This document shows positions 24,421 to 37,908 of a DNA stretch of 64,000 nt, piece by piece. Position 1 is the stretch's first letter, and the number at the start of each line of letters is the position of its first letter. The DNA is taken from NCBI GenBank assembly GCA_038496675.1, contig CM076648.1, forward strand, positions 10,593,604 through 10,657,603, given 5' to 3'. The notes beneath the pieces are model-generated. The model made no database searches, was not told the origin of the DNA, and worked only from the letters and a program-made list of their open reading frames with translations. The translations under genes and the position numbers were made by a program. Origin of the DNA: Rachycentron canadum (lineage: Eukaryota > Chordata > Actinopteri > Carangiformes > Rachycentridae).

Positions 24421-26699
24421 AAACCTCCATACTTCTTCCAGCGTCATGTAGAAGCCACAACAGTCGGGGTAGGAGGAGGAGCAGGAATTAGCCTTCCTCT
24501 TGTCTGACTGTCCTGTGTTCACAATCACATTCACACGCCAGATCTCAGAGCCACTGAAATCATTCCATGACCGGTACTTAGTTTGTCTGCCATTCCCTCT
24601 CCCTCCTCCGTCTCCCTTTCTCCAGCTCCATAATACCTTTGCTCTTCATGCTGACGCTGAGAGATTTGTGTTGATTATGATAGGGTTGTCACAGTGATGA
24701 GTGTGCAGCGTGGCGTGTGTCATGTCGAGTTGACAGGGACTCTTTGCACGGCGTCTGTGGAGATGGGTTGTGGTGAGGCTGGCCTCCACCAGAACTGAGT
24801 CACCAGGTTGATGGAAGAATGCCAAGAGATTTGCTAGTGGAGTTCAGAGGATAAACCTTGGTGATACCTTGGCACATGAATGCATTATCCTACCACTAGT
24901 TAGTGAAATAGTGCATCAGGCTAAAAGAAACAAGAAACAGAGAGAGAGTGAAATGAAGCCTGAAGCTGCCATGGGACTAGGATATGGAACTTAAAGTGGG
25001 TCAATATAGAAGGGGTCATGAAAAGCCGCCAACCTCTAGGCACAGAAACACAGATCTAGCAGTCAACATTAGATAGATCCTGCCTCTTTAAGCTGCTAGC
25101 CCTCCTAATAGATTCTTAAGCACTGGCTTTAGTGCATGTTAAACCAGGATTACCCAATCAATTATGGTCAGTACAAACACGGATTACTTAAAACAGTACA
25201 TTTTTCTTGTCAAGAGGCTAAAAGCAGGGTAAATGGAAGAAGCAGCGCTGCTGTTGATGTGAAGAGCAGTCACGATGGGGTCATGATGACCCCAGACATG
25301 GGCACAACAGGGAGGGCAGTTGAATCCTCATCATTTTTAGCTGATAGATGCAGAGCTTTGAAGAGGATTTCATACATTTTTGCAAATGTCTCTGCTAGAT
25401 TTAAATTTGTTTCTCCCCTCAACATGTTACGCAATGCCTTTATTAAAAAAAAAAAAAAAAACAGACAAAATCTGCTGTATGTTTGTGATGTTGCCCAGCC
25501 ATGTAGGCTGCGTGAAGAGTAAGAGTTTTCCAGTGGGTGTGGAGATCTAACAGTGGATCAACCCTCAAACTCACATACTTGGCCTTTTTCTGAACTCAGC
25601 TTTTGTTTACATTTTAATCAAAATCAACAGCTGTAACCTGCTTCACAATGCCCAACAAGTAAGGACATATATACTTGCCAAACCAGATCCCTGCACTCAT
25701 GTGTGTCTGTGTTTACACATTTGTTCTTTCCCGCAATAACGGCCACACAACTGGTACATACTGAAAATATGTCACCTTAGTAGCCAGTGTGAACCACTGA
25801 TACTCAGCCATTGTCTTGGATTCTTGAGACAGCAGTAAGTATGTGTCATTAGAAAGGATATGCAATGGCTTTGAATGAGCTTATGTGTCATCTTAACCTC
25901 TGCACATGTGTCAGTCAGTCTTTAAAGACTAACCAAGGATGTGGAGAGTTCTGCAGGACATTACACAGTCAGAACTGTCACAGAACTCGCTGTCTCTCCC
26001 TGCCACGCACACACACCCTCCCTTTCTCATTCAGTTTTCCTCATGTTGTCAGTCAGTGCTGAGTGACTGGTGACTAACAGCCCTCTCCTGTGTAAAAGGT
26101 CAGCAGGCTCCTTGGAAAGAAAGAGTCAGCTGTCTTTTCAGAAAACAACTGTTCCCAGAGCGTTCAGTTTGTCTGTCAGTCAGTCTGTCAGTCAGCCATT
26201 TCTAATCAGAATACATTGTTAATGGTGGAGAAGGATTTTGAGACAGTAGGCTCTAGATCGTGTTTGTGACAGGACAAGCTCAAGACTTGCAGTAACGATG
26301 GTCCTACAGGATGAATTAGTTTATGACCACAGCCAGACAGGAATGGCAAGGTGTGCTGTTCCTCAACAGTGCCTGTTGCATTACTGCCATGAGGAAAAGC
26401 TGCTGTTTAACAGAGTTTTGTACAAGGGCTTCATATATCAAATTAGGTTTTATACTTGGGTCTAATTAATATAGAGCCTTCTGTTTGACTGGTTACGTGG
26501 CAGACAAACGGTTCGAAACACTGCTTGTTTAATGTGACTATGAAGCAAATGTTAACTAAGTGCTATGCAGCTAAGTGCTAGTGTTTCGGTCATATGAAAA
26601 TAACTCACCAAATTAGTGAATTCAAACACAATTCAAAGGTAAAACAACCTCCCTACCCTTCTAAGAAAAGTGACTGTTTGTCCCCATTTTGAAATGAAT

Positions 26700-27165
26700 C
26701 TTACTTAATTAAGAAGCAATGAGAGTGCACAGATAGCATTCCTTAATTAGCTTAAGCTTGCTGCTGTAACCAGATCCACTGCATTAATGACAACACAGCC
26801 CCTGTGAAAAGCATCATTGTTCTCAAGATAATTGTCCTTTTAGTTAACGCGGCCCGGGAAGGGCTCTCCTTGTTAGAGGAGCTGGCTGGGACCAAGGACA
26901 GCCGGAGGCTGGGAGGCGACCGGGACTGATACTGGCCCAGTGCCCGTTGTGACAAGCCCACTTGTGCCCTCTGCTGAAATCCCCTTGGTATGCAGTGGAA
27001 TTAGCTGTCCCCAGGGTGTGGCACCAGGGGATGGTCATTAATTATATACCCTGAATCTTAACGAACGAGGAGCAATCAATAAAATAAAGCAGATGTATGC
27101 AAATAGCATGCTGATTATACTGCCTAATGACATGTCATGTTGTTGGCAGGAGAGAGCTCAGGGAA
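26700..27165. promoter_or_regulatory. Candidate conserved non-coding element with octamer
   Basis: A GC-rich core (about 26840-27030, with GCGGCCCGGGAAGGG and GGAGGCGACCGGGAC) is flanked by AT-rich homeodomain-like motifs (CCTTAATTAGCTTAAG, CATTAATTATATA) and a perfect ATGCAAAT octamer at 27097-27104. There is no simple repeat and no convincing coding frame. This is one of the best enhancer-like intervals in the window by texture, but conservation has not been tested. Confidence 0.4.
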
Positions 27166-28194
27166 TAAAAGTAAGGAAGGAGATGGAGATACAAAATGAA
27201 TAAAAATACCAGTGTTGTCTCAAGTTGAAAACCTGCATGTGTTCAGACATAAACATTGTAAATACTTTTGCTGCATTTGCAATAGATTTTCATGTTTTGG
27301 GCTATGAACCTGCACTCTTTCATTAGCTCGTTAGATTGTATTTCAGATCTTATCATTGCAGTTTTATGTTTCTCTGCCAGCCAGGGTGCAGTGACTGTCA
27401 GCTGGGAAATGGTGTGAGACTTAAGGGTTGGGTCGGCTGGAATTTGAGCAAGATAGGGTAAACTCTGGTGAAGTCTGAGGTGCAGGGGTGTTAGTGGCAC
27501 TGCTGTTGGAAGACTGATAAGGACTATAAGGGAAAAGAGGAGAGGTTAGTTCACCTGCATGGAACTCTGCCCCTTCACTGAGATCTCCATTGTATCCAGC
27601 CAGCTGGAGCTGTTGGAAACTCTATACCTGCCTTTAAGCAGTGAGGGAGGGCAGCCAAGTATTAACTGCTGCCTCATCCTGGCAGCCGTCAAGGATGCTG
27701 TCTGCCTCCATTCATGGGGAGCGTGAGAGAGAAACAAGGAAAGAACGGAAAGGAGGGTAAAGAAACAGTGCTGGCAATATGTGTCACAAAAACCTGAAAG
27801 AAATTTGGAAGAAAAGAGAACTAACAGTGTAGAAACTAATAAATCTTGACTGGGCTGTATACATTGTATGTGGAGACAATAGGGGTACAAGAGGAAAATG
27901 CATGTCTACACTTCCTTAAAACACAGCTCATGTTGGTCAGTCATGTCAGTATTGTGGCTTGTCTCTGTTTTAGACTTTAGTAAAATGGATATTAATTGAC
28001 AGAAAAATTGACTGTGTTTGCCTGCATTACTATGATGAAAGCCCCGTTTTGATAACTGATAACCTACATACATATAATGTCCATCATCATTTATTGTCAT
28101 AGTGCCTGACTAGAACCAGGGTTTGATTATGCACATCCATAGTCTTCCAGTTTTTTTTTTATTTTTGTGAAATCTCAGACCTAACCACTCTGGA

Positions 28195-28610
28195 GGCCAG
28201 GACAGTCCAAGGAGAGGCCAGGGAACAGGTGGTGACCCTGTGCTGCCTGGGAGTATATTATTGACCAGGATCCGGTGGCCAGATTGATTACTTTATTGTA
28301 TTGCCATGAACCTCGGTGGCCAGAGACCTCTGGTTGACCCTGGCTGGACAGAGCATCACAGTGACCCTCACCTTAGCTAAAGAGTTATGTGGCTTTGACC
28401 TGCTCCTTAATGGAGAGGTCTTGACCTGCTCAGCCACTGGCTTCAGTACAGAGCTAAAGTGGGCCTGCGCCTCTCCCTCCCTGGTGTCAGCCTAGGTAAT
28501 TTAGAGGCAGGGGGTAGGCCAGGGTCTAGTGGGGGCCACCTTGTTTTTGGACCGAGTGCATCCTGACTTTAGACCTTCCTCTGACCCACCGGTGTTCATC
28601 GTGTCAGCAA
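28195..28610. promoter_or_regulatory. TGACC half-site cluster, candidate nuclear-receptor-responsive element
   Basis: Seven TGACC pentamers lie on the + strand at 28233, 28262, 28335, 28362, 28396, 28422 and 28582. Two share an 11-base context, TTGACCTGCTC (28395-28405 and 28421-28431). CGGTGGCCAGA is also duplicated (28273-28283 and 28314-28324). TGACC(T/C) is the complement of the nuclear-receptor half-site (A/G)GGTCA. No transposon or coding frame explains the cluster. Function is inferred. Confidence 0.35.
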
Positions 28611-30334
28611 GATGGGCAGAGCAAGGCAAAATGTTAATTAATCTTCACCAAATTACACAAAAATGGTGAAAAATCAATACATCTCTATCAGATGTCCCCA
28701 CTTTCAGCTAATGGTTCACATAGTTGGCTCATGGTGAGAGGGATTGATAGTTTTAATAGAGCATTACAATGCTTAAAAGCTTTTTATTATATATTAATAA
28801 TCATTTTTATAAAATGGTGTGAAGAAAAAGCAAGTTAAACCTCCTTGTGCCTTTTAGGGCAGTTTTCTAGCCTAGAATCCACATTGAGTAACCTTGTGTC
28901 CTGTATAAACAGGGAGAGGCAACATAAGGGAAACAGCCTTTACTCTGGTAGAGGCTGTTTCCCTACCATCACTTCCTACTTCCACTTAGCTGACAGACAG
29001 AATATCTGTCAGGCAGGTTTTTCCTGTGCTCTACATACTTTTTTAGTTGTCAGCTGCAACTTCTCATCAGAAAAAACTACCATGCACTATACAAGCTGGG
29101 TAAAGAGTTGGTTCTGCAATGTTTCTCCTTCTTCCCCTCACATTGCCTCTCCTCTTTCATTGCCTTTTGCTTAATTTATTAATTTCTTCTGTGGAGGTTT
29201 TAATCAAAAGGTGCACAGTGAAAAAAGGATACTTAATGCTAAATGTTTGAATATCGGCGTCTTATTTTTAACAATCCATGATGCATCATATCTGAGCCAC
29301 TCTACCTATAGAATGAACAGCAAAAACATCCTCCCACTTTACAATGTAGATTTATTTCTCTTCGTCATCTTTAGCACTTGTTTCTCCCCAATAAATGGGA
29401 GGCATGGCTGTTGAGTGGAGAGGAATTGATTTACTTTCTGTTTGAAGTGGATACTGTAGTCCTGTTCAAAGCAGAATGTGAAGGCCACTTATCTCTAGAG
29501 CAAGTATCACCTCACAACAGCGCAGTGGTTAGGAAACCCTCTTGTTGCATTACTTTTTGCAAAGGAAACATCTATGCAAGTGAACAGTCAACACTGGGCA
29601 TAGTCAGCCTTTACTACTTTCCTTCACCAGTCCACATTTGGTGCCGTTTTGTATCATTCTTACCTTTTCAAAAAAAAGTGGTGCTAAGTGCAGCCTTGTG
29701 AGTGTGAGTGTTCTTTTGTAGTGTGAGTTTCCAAGATGGTACATGTTAGAAAGACCTGCTTGCGGACTACTGTGTGACTCACAAGGAAGGTAGGGGTCTG
29801 GCCGCAGGAGACAAGAGGTAGGTAGTGTTTTTTTTTTATAGATGCTTCCTGCATACCTGCCCAAAGAGGGGAATGCGTGACCGCACCCACACAACTGCAG
29901 GCGTCGTGGCTAATTACCGATAATCATATGGTGATGGGCAGGACAAACAGGTGTTCCTGCAAATATCCCCCTCTCTCTACTACCACCACCTGAACACACG
30001 CTGTCCATTTCTTTATGTTGTACGAAAACATTACTTAACCAAGCGATTAAACAAGAATGCTGTCAACATTGAGGACCTTTCATTAAGACCCCGTACAGCA
30101 TTTCTGATGCTTCGGCAAAAAGCACATTGTGCTCCATCACCCACCCTCCTCTTACTATGTCCCAATTAACACTCAGCCCCATTACATTGATTGGGAGAGG
30201 TGTAGTATTGGTTAGGTAGGCCATGAACACATTGATCATATTGACCCACCATGTGAACCATGAGAATATGTTGAGCTGCAGATTTCTCACTCCCAACAGT
30301 AGATTGAAAAAATTGCTTGTGAACATGAGGCTGT

Positions 30335-30366
<32 letters not shown>
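30335..30366. repeat. (GT)n(AT)n compound microsatellite
   Basis: GT repeat passing directly into a TATATATATATA run. Confidence 0.95.
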
Positions 30367-30561
30367 AATAAAATAAATCTGTGATAGTCTCTTTGCATTG
30401 GGCGTGGCTGTGCTTGGTTGTGACTGGTTTCAGTACATGGACTTTCATGTGGTTTGAAGGATCTAATAGGCACACGCCACACCTAAGCTATATTCTTTGG
30501 GGGCACTCACTATAGAAGTGTTGTTTTCCCCCCACACCTAATCCTCCCAAGCTCCTCACAT

Positions 30562-30616
<55 letters not shown>

Positions 30617-30625
30617 TGCACACTA
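30562..30625. repeat. (CA)n microsatellite
   Basis: About 21 CA units followed by CACGCACACGCACGTGCACAC. It has the opposite strand sense to the GT tract about 200 bp upstream. Confidence 0.96.
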
Positions 30626-32107
30626 CCTTATAGCCAGTCAAAGGGCAAACCGCTGCCCCACCTCCTGAAGGTGCACCTGGCATCTGCGAGTCCACTCCAA
30701 TTACATCTCCCCAATTACAGGTTATGAACCAATTAGTCACCCTCTCGTTTTACACTGCCCCTATCACTCTCCCTCCTCACAGCTCAAATATGGGGCATCT
30801 GTTAGAGATGGGCAAGAGAGTCCACTCATTGAAAACATGCAGGAGGTTACTGGTCTGGGGCATGTGCTGGTCAGTGTAGCTCAAGGGAGGTTGTATTGTT
30901 TTGTTTTGTTTTTTTCATTTGGCAGAGATAATGGTTGACATGTAAATACCTCACCCAGAACAGCTGTCTGGAAGCAGTTGCCTTTGCAAACTCCAACATG
31001 CACATACATTGTAAGGAACACGTACTGGGGATAATTTACGCTGTCAACCTGTAATTTGTAGTGGCACTCAACTTGAACTTTCAGGGTGAGCCAGTTGCCT
31101 CTGCTCTAATTCTCACCTCCTTGCTAACATGTTTTTTTGTGTGTATGTACAAGGACGTGAGCACAAACGTGGATAAGCAAGTTTGCTCATTTACACATGA
31201 ATGAATGGGTGTATTTTTTTAATTGTTGTCCTGTGTTTGTTTTTTGTTTTTTTTTTTTCTTTGCTTTTTTTTTTTTATGTCTGTGGTATGTGATGAATTT
31301 GTGTGTGTGTTTTGCAGTGCATATGTCTATCGTCCCAGACTTATGGCCTAATTCCCGGTACTAGTTGGCATGTGTAAGACTTTATGCCCAGTACACTGGC
31401 GCAGCGGCCTGAGTGGAAACTCTCTTCTCTGTAGCAAGAATTCATTCACAATATGGCACTGTATCTGGCTGCTGTTTAGTCTCACATGGATACATATGAC
31501 TTTTTCACATGGGTGTATGTATGTTCACACATACAGTGTGGTGCAGAGTTAGCAGCTCTGTGGTGTGTGCAAAATTCATTGTGGGGGACTGAATGGGGCA
31601 ATGATCTACCAGCTTTCAGTTTCCTTTATTATTCTGATAGCACTTTTCCCACAGCTAGATCTTGTTTATCTTGTTTGCTGACATGCTCTTTCAATGTCAA
31701 AACAATGACAGCATTAATTAAATGTGTATTAAATGTGCGCTTCTCAAGGACCACCAGGCAGTGCTGAAATCAACTGCCACTAAGTGAGGTTTATTTCTCT
31801 GTGACAAAAATAATCTCATGGAATTTGTTAACAACATCAACAACAACAATAAATAATAATAAGAATAAACTTGGCACATTTCATGTAAGAAATGCAACAA
31901 AATTACTTGCACCGACTGCTTCACGTGAAATGACATAAAATGAGCATAAACACATATTAAAAACATTAATCAATGTTAGTGCAGTATAGAGCAGTAATAT
32001 AATGTGACTATTATGCAAATGTCTTTTACCATAGTTGTATGTGGCCTTGTGTTTTCTGCTTGCGGTCACTCTTGTCATCTGCCCCTGATGCCCTCAATTA
32101 GTGTGCT

Positions 32108-32137
32108 TGTACATGTATGCATATGCATTTATGTACA
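32108..32137. repeat. Imperfect 30-bp palindrome
   Basis: The ends TGTACAT and ATGTACA are exact inverted copies around a central ATGCATATGCAT core. Only two base pairs of fifteen do not match. Confidence 0.9.
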
Positions 32138-32659
32138 TTGGTGCATAGGGGAAAGGTAAACAATGTAAATAGTGTTATCCAATTTTAAAGTGTGCCTCAC
32201 TACCATCCGTTAGGTGTCAGTTCTAGGGTCTGATCTTCTTTCCCACATTAGAATCAGGTCTTCTGTTACTTAATTCACATCTGCCAAATATAGCCCTAAT
32301 TCCGGGGCCTGATTTTCTTTATTCTGTACAGGACACATAACCATTTTAATGCCCTTGAAGCATGCTCCCTCTGACAGGTTGAATCAATAAATGTTATGTG
32401 TCATCGAGGCAATGCTTGGGCCCTCTTCACATGCTTGCTTTTTCCCAGCGAGAGGCATCTGTCATTGGCTTGAGCCCCTGATCCTGAAGCTAATTACCAA
32501 GCAATGTAAATTACAGTAGGGTTGAGCTGAACCTGGGCTACTTGTGCTGTCCTTTCTATTCTTCTCTGTACTTTTCTCTCTTTTCTTTCTTGTATTCAAC
32601 ATCTGCTGTTGCTGACTACTTGTGACCAAGAGCAAGACATACCATTTCCATCTGTGAAA

Positions 32660-32673
32660 GACAGACACACACT

Positions 32674-32706
<33 letters not shown>
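32660..32706. repeat. (CA)n microsatellite
   Basis: CA repeat with early interruptions (AGACAGACACACACTGACACAC) then about 16 clean units. Confidence 0.95.
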
Positions 32707-32708
<2 letters not shown>

Positions 32709-33174
32709 ATAAAGCTGTGGGATAGACTGTTGGAGTGGTGTAAAACTAGAGCTTTGGCGAGTTCAATATGTTTACACATCCATGCATCAAAGTCAAATGT
32801 GAATTTACACATGCTCATGCACTGAAGATGTGTGCCTGTCCTCTGAGGAATGTGTGGGTTCTCTAGCAGTGTTTGACCTTCAGACCCTGGGTTCACGTGA
32901 CTGAAATTCCACTCACACATACACACATATAACACATACAGTATGCTCACACAACACTTACCCAGTTACTTTTATCTCCTCACTCAAAAATAGAAACTAG
33001 ACCACTTAAAAACCTCAGTAATACCCACAAGCCCCTACACCTCATGGATAAGAAAGGCCAAAGATAAATGGCAGCGAGCAACACCAATTTAAATCTCTAT
33101 TGTTTTTGGCTGTTGATCCCTGTAAGTGAATCTTTGTAGCATGGGTGCTCCAGTGTTCCCCTGCCTAGCCCCAG

Positions 33175-33221
33175 TTGTGCTGTGCTGTGCTGTGCTGTGC
33201 TGTGCTTGTGCTGTGCTGTGC
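33175..33221. repeat. (TGTGC)n pentanucleotide tandem repeat
   Basis: About nine copies of TGTGC, with one register slip (CTTGTGC) after the sixth. The opposite strand reads GCACA repeats. Frames reading Cys/Ala/Val or His/Ser/Thr across it are artefacts. Confidence 0.95.
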
Positions 33222-35379
33222 TCAGCAGGCTACCCAGCTGGGGCCCAGATGTGGCAGCCATGTCATGCGGAGCTGGGAAGCAGAAGATATGAGGCCGATG
33301 GCAGGCCTGCTCCATGGTCTTGGGTCTGTTCCACAGCGGTTCAACTAGATGTTGTGGTCTGTGCGATCTGAACTTTGACAGCCCATGTCATTCTTAATGC
33401 CTCACTTCCCAAATACAGCTCAGTGGAGCTGATTTATATCTACCAGGTGCTACAGTGTGCAAGCAGCTCGGGGATGAGAGGAGGCATGTGGCCATTTCAT
33501 TAAGGCAGATGAACAAGGGCTGCAGTGTGTGTGTGTATGAAGATGAGGGGCAGGAGGCTGGTTTTTCTCAAATATAGCTCCACAGCACTGTAGCTGTCAC
33601 AACACCCAGACCATGCCAGGAGAGGAGAGGAAGAGGAGGAACTTATTAACACACTCCATATGTCTTAAAATATCACAACAGTTTTTCCTTCTTCCAACCA
33701 CTAATTTTCTTGTTTCACCACAATCCATACAGATAGGATTTTTCAATGGTCTTCCAGTCCATGTGCATCTGCCTCCCCAGATCAAAGTCCCCAGACACTT
33801 GTAGACACCACTGTGCCAACTGAGCTGCCAACAGCTTTTATGGCCATATATATGATGGTCTTGATTCAGCTGTTCTTTTTCTATGGTGCTTCTCGCAGAG
33901 GGCCATGCTGTGCCACACACTCACACTCACACACACTCATCCAATAGGAACTGCGTCATTGTTTGCAGTTGCCTTTTAGGATGGAGTTATTCTGTTTTTG
34001 TTTTGTTCTTTGAACGGCTGGTCTCCCTGTGGCTGAGCACTGAACTCAGATTTTTGTGCATACAAACACTTATGATTACTACTGCAGGAGGAACTGCTGT
34101 CTTTTTAGTCACAATTTGCCTCTTTATTTCTTGCCAAACTGTAGTGTTTCTTTTCTTCACACAAGGGTCTCAGAACACTGTGGTCGGCTCTGTCAGTGCT
34201 CAGTGTAGCTACGGAAATGCTGTTTGATGTGCCTTGCACACTTCAGAGTCAAGTGTTGAGGTGTCTTTCAGCGTTGCCCTCCAGGCCACCTTGTTATACA
34301 CTTAACAAGTTGTTTTCTTTTTGTTTTTCTTCCCCTTTCCTCTGTTGACAGTTCCTCATCACTGCTCTGCTCAGAAGGAATGCACATCACCTTCCAAGGT
34401 TTGCCTTGGGATCTGTCCTTGTAAACTGTGGGGCAATCTCTGCTCTCCTTTTAAGATGACAGTTTCATCAAAATCCAATGTTTTGTTTATAAACTGCCAG
34501 TATAAAGATTAGACATCCCATTGGCATGAAAAGCTCTGTGGGGTTTGTCTTCTTGAAGACAATATTTCTTTTCTTTGTCACAATGAAATAATCTACATTT
34601 TGGGGAAAGAGAGTAATTTGACTGTGATAAGTGTAATTCCACATGTTAGATTTGTTTCTTGTTTGTGTCCAGAGAATGATCCTAGTGAGCACATTGTAGA
34701 AGTTGCACATGGTGTGACTCAATTGGAGATGTATACTACTGTGGTGCAAGAATCGCCCTGTATGTGAAATCAGTGATGTCCATTAAGTTTGAAATCTTTT
34801 TAATATTCATAGCAGGGCTGCTGTCACACCCCTTTTTTCATTCTGAAATATAAAGAGTTTGAGTTATTAGAGTTTGAAACTATTCTCTCTCTTTTTGCTT
34901 TGTTTCTTGACATCCACTGTCCCAACATTTCTTACTCACTTCCTCCTTTAAAACACAGGGCACATTATTCTTTTAACTTTATTAACTCTCATAATTTAGT
35001 GGGGGAAGGGGGCAATAGAAAACACTTTTCCCCTGAGGTTTATTGTTTAAAACGGGTGCAGTTCTTTCCCAGGATAAGGGCTTCAGCTAAGCAGAGAGGA
35101 ATTTGGGCCAGGCCTCATAAAAAAAGTATTTGTGTACCAGAAAGATTTTTGCTTTTCCTTTTCTAAATCTTTGTCATTAATGACTTTAGCAAATGTGAAG
35201 TGGGGAGTGAATGGTTCGGCTGTGCAAGGTCTTCAAAGGAACCCTCTAATTATTTATCCAGGATATCCTACTCTAGAATTAGAGGCCAGGTCACTGTTGG
35301 CTTTCATGCCTTTTTTCTGCAAAGAAATAATTTCCACAGAATGGTTTCACTGGGACACCATCTAATCCCTGTATCCCTG

Positions 35380-35434
<55 letters not shown>
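35380..35434. repeat. Long (TG)n microsatellite followed by G-run
   Basis: About 27 TG units, then TTTTGGGCGGGGGGGG. Confidence 0.97.
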
Positions 35435-35438
<4 letters not shown>

Positions 35439-37908
35439 GGGCGGGGGGGGAATATGTGCTCCCACACATGGTAGGTTGTATGCACACGTAACTGTATGTG
35501 TATGTGACCACACCATTTTTCAGTAGGTGTGTAAAAGAGATAGTAAGTTTCCATTTTCCACACATAACACTGCATGACTTTCCACATCTCTGCTCTCACC
35601 CGAGACAGCTTTCATCCACATTACTCAGGTTTCCTGGTCATTTGGCCTTCACATGCCTTCTAAAAGGGATCTTATCACCCTACTCAGGTTTAGACACTTA
35701 ACTGACACTGGGCCCAACCGCCAGGCTTCTGGCACAGCCTCAGTGTTTCACTGCTGAGCCTCTGTGTGACTTGGGTCATCCCTTCATACCACAGCATGTA
35801 CCTCAACCAGTTTCCCAGTGTAGCCCTCAAATACTGATATTCTGTTTTCATAGAGAATGCACCATTAGTCCGTCTGTGTGTCCTCCAAAATTCCCATAAG
35901 CATTTGCTGAAGGAGTGTGTCCCTTTAAGACTCCACTGCACTGGATCTTTGTCTAATTCCAGGTGCCAGTGAACCTTGTGTTTTACCAGGTGCAGGACTG
36001 GGTCATTACTATTAGTTTTCCAGATTACACAGGGAGACCGAGGATTATAGACATGTTATCCGTATGCCATATCTGTCTGTCAAGGCATGAGCCCTGCATG
36101 AAGCCTGGGTTCACTGCTTCACTCTCTGCCCCCATTTGCTGTTATGCCTGCTGGAGATCTCTTACACCACATCCCAGGGTTAGGTTGTTGTGGGGGGGTG
36201 GATCCCCCTTTCTTGTCTCTCTGTCAACAGGGACTTGGTATGCTGATCAGTGTGAGCTATCCTTAATGGAAGTAGAACTAGGGGTAATGACATCCCCCTG
36301 TGCGCCCCAGTCCCTCCAATCCCTTGGGTTTGGGATGGGCAGGGTAAGGTAGCAGGACTGAGTGGTGAGTAGGTTGTGGAATATGTGTGTTTGTATGCAG
36401 TTGGGGGGGGGGAGGAGTCAAATTCAGTCAAAGCCATTGGGGTGGACAGCTGCTGGTCTCTTCAAAACATTTACATAAAGCCCACAATTGTGATAATAAA
36501 CCATTTTATCATTGGGCTCTCAATCAATAATGTGGCTTCTTAAGGTTTAATATTTCAATGGTATTGATCATTTTAACAACTGTGTTTGTGGTTGGCTTGC
36601 CTTAACTGCAGCCCTGTGGGAAGGTGTGTGTGTGTGCATGTGTGTATATACAGTTTGCGTGTCTGGCACCACGAGATCTTGCCTTTTAGGTGATAGTTTT
36701 CTAGATTGACACAAATGAGTTACCCACCATTAAAAAGTAAGGTGAGGTAAAGTGACTCTATATATTATATTTTGCTTAGCATTGCAATTCTCCTGTAAAT
36801 AGTGTTCTGTTCCTTACTTTCATGGCAACAACTTTCCCACATAAGTTGTAGTCACTGGTTCACTTAACCCTCATCTACCACGCTTGCCCTGTTACTACAG
36901 AATAAATGAAATGGAGTGAGTGCAAACAGAAGCTCTGAAAGCACTGTAGTTAGCAGATTTCACTTCCATCCTCTCTTGAGAGAACGTCTGCTTCCCGCAG
37001 ATATAAATAGGGGCAGATTTGATAATTAGTAGAAATGAAGGTCCTGGGGCTCAAAGACTTTGATCAGCATATTTCCCCCTTGTCCCTGACCTTTCATTGG
37101 ACACGTGTCTTTAGCTCTCTCACTTTCTCTGCAGCTCCATATCACAATCTCACTTTCTCTATCTCTTCTGTCTTCCCCTTCTTCTTCCTGCTAATCTGCA
37201 AACACAACATAAACGCGGTTATACATACCACATATCTACAAATATCTTTCTGGGATTTCTAAATGTTTTTCATTTAGAAATCTTCCCAAGGATTAAGATC
37301 AGTGTGTTGTTTTCTGATTGATTAGTGCCAGACAGACCAGTGCACAAAGTATCAAGTGTCCTCTCTGCCTTTCTGCATTCCACACTATGGGAAAGTCAGC
37401 ACTGCATGCTAAAGCATTTGAGTTTCCATGTCAGACTGTTGCAAATCATTCAGTATCTATGTCTGTTCATCTAAAAATGAGCAGAAAAGGGGGATGTGTA
37501 TCTAACTAATCTGATAAGTATTTGAAAGATACAGCTCTCTCTCTATCTCTCTCTCTCCCTGCCTGTCTAGCAATTTCACTGACACCCTGCTGAGTATACA
37601 CCAAGTGTGTGAGTGTGCTCTGTGCACTGGGTTGCCTGGGGGCGAACGTTAGTTTGTGCCCGATAGCCCTGCTCTGATTATACATCAATACCTTAATTCC
37701 AAGGATAATTTATGCTCTTATAAATTACAAAGCTTTCTAAACAAACCACACGAGACATAACAGGAAAATAATACAGTGCAGTCTTTTAGTATGGATGGTA
37801 AATGAAGGATAGCTTGTGGCTGCTGTAATAACACAAGTTGCTTTTGTAGCTATATTTGTAATTAAAATAGTATCAGTCTAAAATTTCACTTTGACTTTGG
37901 CAAATATA

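Larger units (their letters stand above)
12001..25000. other. Non-coding DNA, probable zfhx3 intron 1 (part 2)
   Basis: No exon or RNA gene was recognised. The stretch contains CA and GT microsatellites, a pyrimidine-rich TC patch near 21340-21425, a 24-bp perfect palindrome at 18460-18483, and three intervals that read like conserved regulatory DNA (listed separately). The remaining sequence holds nothing I can name. Confidence 0.6.

Noticed and set aside
29510..29540. GCGCAGTGGTTAG, like the head of a tRNA-derived SINE
   Set aside because: Only about 13 bases match, with no B box or tail nearby.
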